From assembly GCF_020740795.1 (NCBI RefSeq), contig NC_067312.1, positions 40,818,905 through 40,882,904 of the forward strand: a stretch of DNA of 64,000 nucleotides, given 5' to 3'. Position numbers and translations under genes: made by a program. The stretch's first letter is position 1, and every line of letters begins with the position of its first letter. Below, piece by piece: positions 23,066 to 52,800 of this stretch. Origin of the DNA: Apus apus. Taxonomy: Eukaryota > Chordata > Aves > Apodiformes > Apodidae. Under the pieces are notes generated by a model. It saw only the letters and a list, made by a program, of their open reading frames with translations, was not told where the DNA came from and ran no database searches.

Positions 23066-25994
23066 GTAAAACTAAAAATATCCGGCCGCGGCGTAGCGGT
23101 GCGGGGCGGATGGTGCTGTCCTCCCCCGGGCGGCCTGGCCTGTCTTTGCTGGCCCTCACGGAGGGCGGGGGGGGCCGCCCTCCACCCTGACGGGCAGCGG
23201 CCTCACCCAATGGGGCAGCGGCTGGCCCGCGTAATGGCGAGGCGGGGGGGCCAATCGCCGGGTAGCCCTAGTGGCGGTGCGCGTTGGTGGCGGAGGTTGC
23301 GCCCCTTTTTCTCCCGTACGCGGTGGGGCCGGCGGCGAGTGCAGGTACGCGCAGTCCAGAGCGAGGTGTAGCTGGGGCCGGCGAGGAGGGGGCGCTGCGG
23401 TCGCGCTGGGCGGGGAAGGGTGGACGGGGATCCAGAGGGCTCGGGGCAGGCCCGCTGGGGCCGGCAGTGCTGCCGTTGTGCCCCTCTTGGCGCTGTGGCG
23501 TGGTGGAGCGATGCGGGGGCGCCCGCGGCTTTCCTGTCGCCGGGCTTTGAGCCCCGGGAGCTGTCGCACCCTGGGATTTCCGCAGGAGCGGTGGCGGAGT
23601 GGGGTGAGCGCTGCGTGGAGAAAGAGACCAGTGTATCACAGCCTTAGCCTACACGGGCGGTAGCCCTGAGGCGGTGGAGCATGTGGGCCCCAAGGGCTCC
23701 TCTCGCCCCGAAGGGAAGGCGAGAAGGGTGACCGCTGTCCCTGCTGGCGGTCCCTGGGCCCTTTGTGGCCCAGCCAGCGTGGTTCCCGGGGGAGTGGTGT
23801 GGTGGAAGCCGGCTGCGCTAGCGGGTGCTCACTTAAAGGCGGGGGAGCGGCCGCCGCCGCCTTGCTGCGCCCGCCCTTGGTAACTCTGTGCCCGGGGCGA
23901 GTTGTCGGGAATTATGGCGGGCGGAGGGGAGGGCGCTCTGGGCTGTGGCCTGTGCGGCGCGGCCGCCAGAGGCCGATTTCGGGACGGCCGCGTTCGTGGC
24001 CCGGCGCCTGGGGGAACGGCGGCGGCAAAGCCCCTTGGGCGCCCAGTGTGTCCTGCTCTGCCAACTGCGCTGGGGCTCGGGTTGCCGGGCGGCTCCTTTG
24101 TGTCTCCCTGAGCAGAGCGAGGTAAAGCTCCTTACGACCGCGTGGTGGGGGTGGTTTTTCCGCTCCCGGCTCCGCCTAGCAGCGGGCGGGCGCCATTACA
24201 GGGGCCGCCATTTGTGCTGGTCGCCGCCGCTGGGGAATTGGGGCCGGGGCTGCGGGAGTTACGTAACGTCGCCTCCTCCCCCCCCGGTCGGGAGGCGGTC
24301 GGGCTCGCCGCCGCGGGTTCCTGCGGCGGAGGCCGTGCTGGCGGCTGGAGGCGCGGCCGCCGTCAGGGCCGCAGAGGGAGGAAGACGGGCTGGCGGGAAA
24401 AGCCGCTGCGCTCCGGAGGGAGCGGGGCTGAGGGGTGCCGGCGTTTCCCGGCTGATGTGTCTGTGCTAGCTGATGCCGCCTTCCTCGTTTTGTGGCCGCT
24501 ATATCCTTTCGATGTCTGTCAAAACATGGCATTAGTCAGTTTCATCCTGTGGACTCGATTTAACCAGTACAGCATGGTAACTGAAAGCACCTTACATGCA
24601 CGCAGCTAGGGGAGGTTTGGCTAGCTGGCACACTAAGCCGTGAACAGTATATTCTAGTTCACTCCCCGCAGCCTGAAATTCTTAGGATGGTTAGAGATGG
24701 TGTAATTGTGGTCCGAAAGGTTTAGTTGAGCCTGGTCCCTCCCTTGTCTCCCGTGTATAACGGTGTTTTGGCCACGTCTGGCTGAGGTTCGCTACCATTA
24801 AATCTGTGTGTGTCCGTTACCTCACGTTATGTGCTTGGAGAAGACTGTGGTGTGCTGGGAAAGCAGTACTTGCTGTTTGCTTGTACAAGCAGAGCGACAA
24901 TGACGAATTATCAGCTGGCTTGAGAGTATGTTTATAAAGTTGGATGCACGTCATTTTTATTTTTTTTTTCCTTCGTGGATACTAGAATGAGTCACTACCA
25001 TTTGTTGAGGCAGTGGAAATTAATGAAAAATAAGGCGGAAATACGTTGTTGTTTGGCTGTGTTATCTGTAAAAGCGCTTTTTTTGACAACAGTAAGTAGC
25101 AGAATTGTTTCTTTTGTCTAGACATTTTGTCTAATGTGAGTGTTCTCGGTATTCCGAGATCGACTTAACAAAAGCAGGTTGTAAATTAAATACCTGTTTC
25201 AGAAAATGGTAGTGAAGCTCAGTAGTTTTTTCTTGGCTGTGTGTTTGCAGATGTTTATCTGTAACTACAGAGGTATTTTAAAAATATTTTTTCTAGTGTG
25301 GCTATGAGTTGTAATTTCTTTTGTGTTCATCTATTATGCTGGAGTGGAAGGCATACTAAAATGCCTGTTAATAGCTTGTTAGAGAATTCATAAAAGTAAT
25401 GCTGACAAGTACCATTTTAGGACTTGGTTTGTTTAAATTGTAGACCTAAACAGCAGGAGCAAATAGTTATGTAGTATCCTTTAAAAAGAAAATCCAAAGC
25501 ATGTGTCATGTAACATAATAAAAAATTGGAGCTGGACGCATGTTCACTTTAAATACCTGAAAATAACTATTTATAAATGTGGTTACTTAGAACTAGCATG
25601 TAACCAAAACCTGTAATTCAGACAGTTACTGTTCATATGTTTACAGACTTATCTTTTCTCTCCTCATATTGTTGTATTTGGCCCTAGTATGCTTTCTCTT
25701 TTATAAAGAGAAGCTTTGCAATGAAAACTCGTGTCAGACCTCTGGGGTTTAGCTATAGTCGGGATCAGAGCTGGAAGTGAGCAGAGTCACAAATGATACG
25801 AGCTGTTTTCATAGGCTCTTGAAGCAATAGGCTGTTGGATTTTGATCCCGCCCAGAACACTTGAGTTTTTCTCTGCAAGGATATATAGTAGCAGTAAGTT
25901 CTAGAAGCGGGCATTTCTTTTTGCTTTCTCTCTTTAGCACGATGTACAGTTTGCCTTTTTATGAAATAGATGTATCAGCTTTTTTATCCTTCAG
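23066..25994 (+). other. HNRNPK: HNRNPK intron 1
   Basis: It runs from the donor at 23066 to the acceptor before the ATG exon. The first 1.4 kb is CpG island with a second YY1-type motif; the rest is AT-rich without recognised repeats. The acceptor is an ambiguous CAGCAG (exon start 25995 or 25998). Confidence 0.6.
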
Positions 25995-26028
25995 CAGGTT
26001 TTGCCTACCCACCTAAGAAAAAAAGATA

Positions 26029-44052
<18,024 letters not shown>

Positions 44053-44470
44053 GACTAGTGAAGAACTGAAGGAGTCCTGCACCTTTTTTTTTTTTTTTTT
44101 TATCTGCTTCTGTTTAAAAAGCCAACATTCCTCTGCTTCATAGGTGTTCTGCATTTGAGGTGTAGTGGAATCTTTGCTGTCCACCAGATGTAATAATGTT
44201 TTAGTTCCTTACAAATACGTGGGGGGAGGGAAAGGGCGCACGAGACTAACATTGAAATTTTGAAGCAGCAGCAGAGAGAGTGAATATTTTGTCCATTGTT
44301 GGTGGTAACTTGTAATGCTTTTCTGTAATTGTTGTGAACACCCTGCTTTTATGTACACTGTATTTTTTCTGAAGGAGGGAAAATACTGGTAGTCCTTATG
44401 TCCCTGGCATTCTTTGAGAACAGTGTGCAGAATGTAATGCTCTTTTGTAAGAAACATTATCTGATTTTTA

Positions 44471-44476
44471 AATAAA
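44471..44476 (+). terminator. HNRNPK: Poly(A) signal AATAAA, proximal
   Basis: First AATAAA after the HNRNPK stop, about 420 nt downstream, followed by T/G-rich sequence ('gttcttggtggtcatttttctt'). Confidence 0.75.
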
Positions 44477-45155
44477 TTTAGTGAACCTGTTCTTGGTGGT
44501 CATTTTTCTTCAGATACACATATGGTCATATCTAAAATAGATACACCCTTTTCTTTCCCCCACATAGATGAAAGTTGCTGTTAAGCTTGCTCTTCTGCTT
44601 CTTTGACATAGATGGAGTTAAATGGGGTTTTGACACATTAAAGAAACTGTGTGAAAAGAATTACTCTGCTTTGGTGTTTCAGAAAAAAAGCAACAATATT
44701 CATGCAGATGTTGTGTAGAACTTGACATTTTTGCAAGTGTTTGGCCCTTTTTGCAGTACATATATATATTGGTGACAGTATATAAATAAAATATTTCAAA
44801 ACTTTGTGGTGTCACTGAGTAAACAGTGGTAAAGTACACCTGGTTATAGACAGCTTGCTTAATGCAGATAACACTGTTAGAAATAACAGTTGCTGTACCA
44901 TTACTGAATGAATCATAGTTGTTTTCTGAGCTTTTATTTGTATGAGGTAGGAATTCTTATAAATTGGCAAATGACAGTATCTTAACTGTAATTTGTTTTT
45001 CATTGTATGCGAAACTTCAACTTGTTTGGTTTCCCTATTGTATGTTCCATAGACATTATTTGTGAGAAATTTAAAAATATAAAGCTTCTGGATATCTCAT
45101 GTAATACTTTGGCAATTGTATATTTATAGTTTTCAAGTTTTAATTTCACTTCCTG

Positions 45156-45161
45156 AATAAA
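45156..45161 (+). terminator. HNRNPK: Poly(A) signal AATAAA, distal
   Basis: Third AATAAA after the stop, followed within 30 nt by GT-rich 'gtgtgttgcaca'. Confidence 0.6.
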
Positions 45162-45299
45162 AAAAAATATATAAAAACGCAAAAGTGTGTTGCACATACG
45201 GATATGATGCGTCCAGCCTAAGTGTGGATTCTTGTGGTGGTTTTGATTTTTTTTTTTCCCCCTAGAGTTGAATATTTCACCACTATCTTTTTTATGTAA

Positions 45300-45975
45300 T
45301 GTTGTGGGGTAGTTCCTGGCCTAGTAAGCAGCTACTCGTAAAATTTAATGGGAGGGGCAAGGAGCCAAGGGGTATGTGTCAGGCTGACCTTGGCAGAACT
45401 CTCCATCAGTCCTTTAAAGAGAAAAAGCCTCTTTTTGTCTACCGGAAGAGGGGCGGTACCGCTGGTACCTGCTCGGGAAAGCCTAGGCTTGGTTAGAGGC
45501 AGAGAGCTCCACTGACGGCGAAGGTTTGGGGCAAAATGCAGGAGTGCGGCGATTGAGAGACGGGACACAGCATGATGCAAGCAAAATGTTTATTATTCAC
45601 ACAGGCTGCCTTTTACACACATTTCTACTGTCCACGCGAATCATGTTCCTGCTTCCTTGGTTCCCTTAACCCAATCACGCGACAGTCATGATCCAAACAT
45701 AGCTCCTCATTGGCTGCTTTATCAAAACGCTAGTTCCTTATCTAAACAAGCTCGGCACATTCTTCTGCTTATATAGTCTTATTTACACTTACTGTGGCTT
45801 CTTACTTCCTGCTTCTCGGGGTCAATACTTTTCCACTTCGCGATCAAGTCTCCTACATAGCTGCATCCTGTTCCCATGGTCTACAGCCTACAAAGGCCAG
45901 AGTATCTCCTGCCATCGGCTGAGCAGTGCTCTGGGTTCTGCTCCCCATGTTTCCCCCTTCACAGGAGAACTAACG
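45300..45975 (-). mobile_element. LTR-type relic between HNRNPK and QNG1
   Basis: The sequence starts TGTTGTGGGG, like the terminus of a frequent avian LTR family. It has an antisense AATAAA-type signal ('tttattattc' near 45588) and LTR-like short GC/CpG words. No coding frame or duplicate LTR. Its right end, near 'ttcacag', is a guess. Confidence 0.45.
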
Positions 45976-46139
45976 CAGGGGGGCCGAGTATTTCTGTGCG
46001 CCTGCCCCACCCCCCTCGCTCCCCGCCGAGTATCTGCAGAAAGAGGAGGGGCTGCCAATGGCTTTTTAAATGGGAAGGGGACAGGGGAAAGGAAAGGGAA
46101 AGTGAAAGGAAAGGGAGGCAAGGAAAGGTTCACAAGTTC

Positions 46140-46870
46140 CAACTTACAAATCTGCCATCCCAGTAAACGCGGCTCGCTGCCGTCACGGGGCTTCTCGGGG
46201 CTGCTGAGCGAGGGCTGCGCGGGAGCCCCACGGCGCCAGGAGCGCTGGGTGGGAGGCTCCTGCTGAGCGCTTCCTGCCCGTGCTGGCTGGGGGCGGGGGC
46301 ACAGCGGGGGCTGTCCTTAAAAGCTGCGTGTTTCCTGCCCCGAGAGGCGCCTAAGCATGGAGGTGTTTCCGTCCCCTCTGGAGTCCGCCAGGTTTATAGC
46401 CTCCAACAGCAAGGATGTCTCTGTGGACGAGGAAGGGGTGCGGCGTGTGGCGGAGAAGTTGTTTGACAAAGCCTCGGCGGCGGAGTTCGGGCTGGCGGGG
46501 TGGAAGAGCCTCCACGAGCTGAACCCTCGGGACGCCAGCGAGGAGGCGGTGGGCTGGGTGTTCCTGGTGGACACCCTCAACTTTTCCTTTTGGTCCGAGC
46601 AGGAAGAGCGGAAGTGCCTGGTGAAGTACAAGGGTAAAACGTACAGCGGCTACTGGTCCCTCTGCGCCGCCGTCAACAGGGCGCTTGACGATGGTTAGTG
46701 AGCCCGGGGAGCCGGGCCGGGCGGTCGGCGCTGGGCTGCCGGGAAGCGGGGCTTGGGCTTGGGAACTGAGCTCTGAGAGAAGGCACCGCCTGAGGAACAC
46801 GAGCCGTGTCCTCAAAGCTGCTGCTTGCGGGCTTGATGCGCTGAGTGCAGGGCGTGGGGGAGGTATCGGA
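46140..46870 (+). promoter_or_regulatory. QNG1: CpG island, QNG1 promoter and first exon
   Basis: CpG-dense GC-rich sequence begins near 46140 and covers the first coding exon and donor. No TATA box was seen. The transcription start is probably between 46.2 and 46.35 kb. Confidence 0.75.
46357..46693 (+). CDS. QNG1: QNG1 coding exon 1
   Basis: Residues 1-112 plus one base. ATG in good context (GCATGG). Donor GATG|GTTAGT. GC-rich because it lies in the CpG island. Confidence 0.97.
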
Positions 46871-49800
46871 GCGCGTTAGCAATACCTGCTGCTGAAAGGG
46901 CGTGACTTAGGGATCTGCTTGGGTCGTCTCCTCTCCATTAAAGAGAGTTCGCGGCTGTGTGTAGTCACTGACGTTGGCGTTATTTCATACGTGTTCTTAC
47001 GCTAAATTGCGTATTTCTGGGACAGATGAGAAAACGAGGCTTAAACTGAGACTCCTCTCTACTAATCTGCACGGCCAGAGCGGGTCCAGTAAATTTCGAA
47101 ACCTGTATGCCTGCAAAACTAGTATTTTAGTGTTTATTCACATCTCTGTAGTCAGGGAAAAACAAAACAAAAACAAAACAACAACAACAAAAAAACAACA
47201 AACAACGAGACTACTTGTAGGTATAGGTTGACGTTTTAATGAATTTCCGGTTTATTTGTTTGCAAAATAAGGGATGGATTGCATTAAGACAATTTCTGTA
47301 AATGCATAGACTTGAGGAGGCGCTAAGGGAAAACAGTCTTGTGCTGACTGTACTTACTCGCCAGTGTGCTGTTACACGGCATGAAGAATAGGTGGTTGGG
47401 AAAAATTACATACAAAAAGCTAGAAAGGTTCTGTGTTTGCTTGTCAGAAATTATCTGCAGAAGGAAGCACTGTGTGCAAACACAAATACAGCTTTAAGCA
47501 GCTATGAGAGCGAATTGCCACTGAACGCTCAGTTGATTTTCAGGAGCTGATAGACTCTAGATCTTGCCCTGTAAACGTTCGTATCTTTAGCAGGCCACTA
47601 CGTTAGGTCTTTGGATGTGTTACATTAGCCTAAACATCTTATTTTTACTTTTCTGAAGGAATACCTATCACCAGTGCGTCGTATTTTGCCACCATGACGC
47701 TTGACCAAGTTAGGCACGTGTTCCGCTCTGACACTGAAGTGCCCATGCCCTTGATTGAAGAAAGACATCGGGTGCTGAATGAAAGTGGAACAGTTCTGTT
47801 AGAGAAGTTTGGAGGCTCTTTCCTCACCTGTGTTAAAATGAGTGAGAAAAGTGCTCAAAAACTACTGCATCTAGTACTGGAAAATTTTCCTTCTTACAGA
47901 GATGAAGCTTTATTCGAGGTAAGCTAGTTCTAACACTGAATTTCTTATTATATGAATTTATTTCTTACAGCATGTAGTTTTCGAGGATAGCTCTTGGGAC
48001 CACTATGTCATTTTTTTCAGAGAGGATAGTCAGTTATAATTGGTAAAATATTTGTGAATTGTTGATGTTTTTAATCCAGGAAATGGAAGATGAACGGACA
48101 TGTTTCTGTGGAACTCTGTGTATTCCAAAGTAAAATTCAAGGGAAATAAGAAGGAAAATTACCATTATTTTAATATTTTTGCCACAAATTAGTAAAGATA
48201 TTGGTCTGTATAATGAAAGTTAATATTAATTATGGAAATTGCTATGAGCCATATATGAGGAAGAAGGTTTTTAAAATAATACTCTTGGACCACACTGTAT
48301 CTTTTTGTTAATTTGGAGTAAGAATATTCAGATTTTGTTGCTCTATCAGTCTAAGCCTCTGGAAACAAAATCACACTGTTTTTTAACAGTACAAGAATCT
48401 TTATAGTCTTAAGGCTTTAACAAGTCAGGCATGTATTTCTAATACCAAGAGTCACCTTTTTCCCCAGGGGAAGGACACTTTTTTTTCATCTGCTTTCCTT
48501 GTCTTGATAACTTTGGTGGAATTTACTTTGATACACTCCAAGTTTCTAATTAGATCATGACTCCTTTGTACTCATTAAAAATGCATAATATTGGAGATAA
48601 TTTCCTCTGGAAAAAACTTTTTTTTTTTTTTTAATTGCTACCACCTCTCCTTCACCCCATCTGTCTTTCTTCTTTTACCTTGAGGATCTCTGCAGCTAAC
48701 GAAGGAACTGGAAATCTGGTAGGACTGTGAAAATGTACAGCTTCTGGTATCCTGGTTTCATCCAGGATTCAGCTAATTTTCTTCTTAGCAGCTAGAATAG
48801 CACTATGGTTTTAGTTTAGTGTGGGATTTGGTATGCGAGGAATGTTGATGACACATTGATGCTTTTAATTGTTGCTAAGAAATCAAGGACTTTCAGTTTC
48901 CCATGCTTTGCTAGTGTGCAGGTGCATAAGAAGCTGGGAAGGAACATAGAGCAATGGTTCCAGACTGGCCAATGGAATATTCTGTGTCATGCAATCTCAT
49001 GTTCAGTATATGGATGAATGCTGGCTGGGAAGTTCTCTCTTCGGGGATTGCCAGCCAGGAAATATTGTAGTAGCAGTAGCAGTAGTAGTAGTAGCAGTAG
49101 CAGCAGTATTTTATTTAATTTCAACTATTAAATTGTGTTTTTATCTCCAGCCACGGGTCTCTCAACCCTCCTTTACCTTTCCAGTTCTCTCCCCCACTCA
49201 CCAGGGGTCATGGGAAAGTGAGCAAGTGGCTGCATGGTATTTGGCTGTCTGCTGGGTCAAACCACAACATGTGGGAATCCATGCTATAGATGTTTTTGGT
49301 TCAACAGGCCAGAGTTAACCCATACTTAGAAGCTTTTTGGAGCTGTTTTCCTAGAAGAAGCTGATGGGAAGTAAACAGAGACTGTCCAGTACTTTCTGTG
49401 TCTGGTTTTGCCTGTGCAAGTGTGATTTATACTCAGCATCAGTGACATATGTAGCTGCTTCTGTGCTTAGTTCCATCTGCAATAGTATTCAGCTCAGAGA
49501 ACATTATGTCCAAAAGACTGTTCTAGTGGTGGTGTAGCCTATGCTGATAATCTGGCAGTTTTTTCAAGGTAACTCCCCAGAACAGCAATCACTGGAGCTT
49601 TGAACATACTGCATTTTTCACTTAAATCTGCTCTTCAGTAGGTGGTATGATTTTATTTTCATCTCCTGCCATGAAGTAAGATAGGTTTACATGAAACGCC
49701 AGGTTCTTTCTGATTAATCTTTGAAGCTAGTAGTTTAATTTATTTGATTCTTACATACAAAGTAAATTTTTAAAGATTTTTATGATCAAAAAGAAGGTGT

Positions 49801-52800
49801 TTTCCAAGAAAAGTGATAGAGTATCTTCTTATCTTTATAGTAACTGTATTAATTGACATAATGTCTTTCATGAGATGATGCTGAGTGCTTTATAAAGCAA
49901 GCCTCCCTAAAAGCAGCAGCAGACTACAGAATGAAAACATGTTCCAAAAATAATCCCACACCATAAGCACTGACATAGTAATAAACCCTGTTGGGAGACT
50001 ATGGAAGCTGTTTTTCTGCTTTCACTAAGCAAGATGTGTATTTTGAACTGGGTGAAAGAATGTAAATCAAGTTCACACCTTACTTAAAAAAAAAAAAAAA
50101 TCAGTGTTGGCTCCTAATGTGAGGTGACATGGATCACAATATCAACATAATTTCTATTGTAGCAGGTTGGGCTCTTCCAGGTGTGACTTTGCTTTCAGTA
50201 AAGGTTTAGGATGGAACTAAAAGATGATGAGATATCCAAAGGCAAACCAGTCTTTTACTCACCATAATATAAATATATATGGTTATAAAAAAATATTCTA
50301 CAGTAGAATTATGTTGTCACAGACTACTCAGCTGTCCTATGTCTTGACCTTCTAGGGAAGCTTCTAAAATTAGCACAATTTTTTTACTATGTTTTTCTAA
50401 ACATATACAGAACATATTTTTTAACAATTACGCATTACTGAATGTAATTATAGCAGTTGTCATTGTTCTTTTGCTTCTAAAAAGTAAACTGCAAACCAAA
50501 TTGAAAAATTCCCTAAAACTTCTTGTTCCTCACTAAATCATATAACAGTTCTGGTTGGAAAAGACCTTCAGGATCATAGAGTCTGACCATTAACCTTGCT
50601 GAGTCCAGTGCTAAACCATATACCACGTCTGCATATCTTTTAAACACCTCCAGGGATGGTGATTCAAGCACCTCCCTGGACACCCTCTTTCAGTGTTTAG
50701 TAACCCTTTCAGTGAATACATTTTTTTTCTATATACCCAAGCTAAACCTCCCTTAGCACAACTTGAGACCATTTCCACTCATCCTATAACTTGTTGCCTG
50801 GGAGAAAGGACCAACCCCCACCTTGCCAGAGCCTCCTTTCAGGTAGGCGTAGAGAGTGTTAAGGTCTCCCCTCAGCCTCCTCTTCTCCAGACTTAACAGC
50901 TCCAGTTCCCTCAGCAGCTCCTTGTAAGACTTGTTCTCCAGACCCTTCACCAGCTTGGTTGCCCTTCTCTGGACTAACTCCATCTTTCATATAGCAAAGT
51001 GCCCACAACTGAACACAGTGCTGGAGGTGAGGCCTCACCAGTGCCAAGTATGGGGGGACAGTCACTTCCCTGGTCTTGCTCACTGTACTATTCCTGATAC
51101 AGGCCAGGATGCCACTCACCTTGGCTGGCTCATACTCAGCTGCTTGTCGATCAGCAGCCCTGGGTCCTTTTCCTCTGGGCAGGTTTCCAGCTGCTCTTCC
51201 CCAACCTGTAGTGTTGCCTGGAGTGGTTGTGGCCCAGGTGCGGGACCTGCACTTGGCCTTGGTCCATCAATTCAGATGTGTCTCAGGAATAGTTCGTAAT
51301 TTAGGTAGTTCATATTTCTATGCTGAAATATGATTTCAGCACATATTTCTATGTGCTGAATTTTAATCCTGACAGAAGTTTAAATACTAGACTGTGTTAT
51401 ACTTGCATATATCAGGGTTTTATGCTCTGACCTGGACACAGGGGAGTCCTTTCTTAGCCTCCAGTCACTGGTGTTGCCTGTATTTTGTTTCCCATCACTT
51501 GGAGCTGAGATTGTAAAATTCTCATGGTCCTCCTATGCTTTGCTTTTTTTTATTAGCTGTACTATCACGTTTTGCACTTTGCCAACACAGTTTGTCTTCT
51601 CTCTTAATATTAGTAGGTCATAAATACCTATGTCTTTTGTTACTGGTTCATTGTAGTGGAGAGGAGACACTAGTGTCCCTGTATGTTAGTAGCTTTTCCT
51701 GGAAAGTTACGATGTTGCAGAAAAAAAAATGTATTGGCATGTGGTAGGATGTTCCATTTTTGGACCAATGATGCTATCTTTGAGACATAGTATCATCTAT
51801 CACCTAATGCTTTCCTTGCTTTCTGTTGAAAAGAATGGTGAAAAAATTGACTAGAAATGTTGAACAGTCTTTTTCATATTGAGAATTTTACATAAACTTC
51901 AGAAGCTCTATATGTGAGAGAAAAATAATAAAATTAAAACAATTAAATTATAAATTCGTCTGCTCCATGACAAGTCCCAAGCAGCATTTTTATTTCAAAT
52001 TAAATTGCAGCATGAGATGAAAATTTCTGTTTGTATTCTCCCTTCCTCTGCTCTGGCAAAATGGTGCAATGCTGGAGACAGTCAAGTTTTTATTGGGAAA
52101 ATCTTAAGGCAGTAAGAGCTATGCCCTTTGTTTCCATTAGCTTTGGGGCAGTAGGAGTTATAATGGGATTTGGTCTATTCATTATTTACATCCTGTTGTG
52201 GTGTTTTAAGTGGTCCTTTTTTAACATACAAAATTCTGTATGTCCCCTGCAAATAAGTTAGTGCATCAATGTTAAGTATAGAATGAAGCACAGGGAAAGG
52301 AGGAGTTTTCAGGATGTTTTCAGAAGTAGTTCTATGGAAGGCAGTTTGACATCTTTAACGCAATGTTTTTGGAGAATAGCAGTTAATTACCAAAAATATG
52401 CATTGCTCTCAGGAATGGTAGCATCTTGTCAATAAAGTAAAATGATGTTAGCTTTAAAAATGCCATTTGTAAATTGTGGTGATATGAAGGGTGTCTTGTA
52501 TCCCCTCCTAGTTGTATTTTGGATTAAGCATTCCAGTTCCATGTTGTTGAGTGCTCTGTCAAAAGTCAAAAATGTCATCTAGCTATAAAGGGAAGAAAAA
52601 CATTAACATGTTCTGAGATCCAAGTGGAATCTAAACTATTTTTATTCCACTGTTGTGACTTCCACTATGTGTTTGATTTTATGTCAAGCTATTTATGAGC
52701 ATTCCAGGTGATCCTTGCTTGTGGTTTGATACTGTTTAGATTTTAAGGTGTTTGAGTGTTGCACTTTTATTCTGTTCTACTTAACTAATATGTTTGCTTA

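Larger units (their letters stand above)
22560..24480. promoter_or_regulatory. CpG island, divergent RMI1/HNRNPK promoter
   Basis: A GC-rich, CpG-dense stretch of roughly 1.9 kb in an otherwise AT-rich region. It contains a CCAAT box (22876-22880), no TATA box, a YY1-type GCCGCCATTTT (22969-22979) and a second one near 24203-24214. RMI1 reads leftward and HNRNPK rightward from it. Many long GC-rich open frames here in all frames are composition artefacts. Confidence 0.85.
44053..45180 (+). other. HNRNPK: HNRNPK 3' UTR with several poly(A) signals
   Basis: After the stop comes an 18-T tract (44084-44101). AATAAA occurs at 44471-44476, 44785-44790 and 45156-45161, allowing three 3' UTR lengths. 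The last is followed by an A-rich stretch and then unrelated sequence. Confidence 0.75.

Noticed and set aside
22576-24609. Many open frames of 70-190 codons on both strands around 22.6-24.6 kb
   Set aside because: They lie in the CpG island, overlap each other in all frames, are dominated by Ala/Gly/Pro/Arg, and fit no family. Stop codons are rare simply because the DNA is GC-rich.
46351-46815. 154-codon minus-strand frame
   Set aside because: Mirror image of QNG1 exon 1, with no independent support.
49068-49108. GTA/GCA triplet tract as a coding repeat
   Set aside because: Sits in a decayed LTR fragment within an intron; the open frame across it has no family match.
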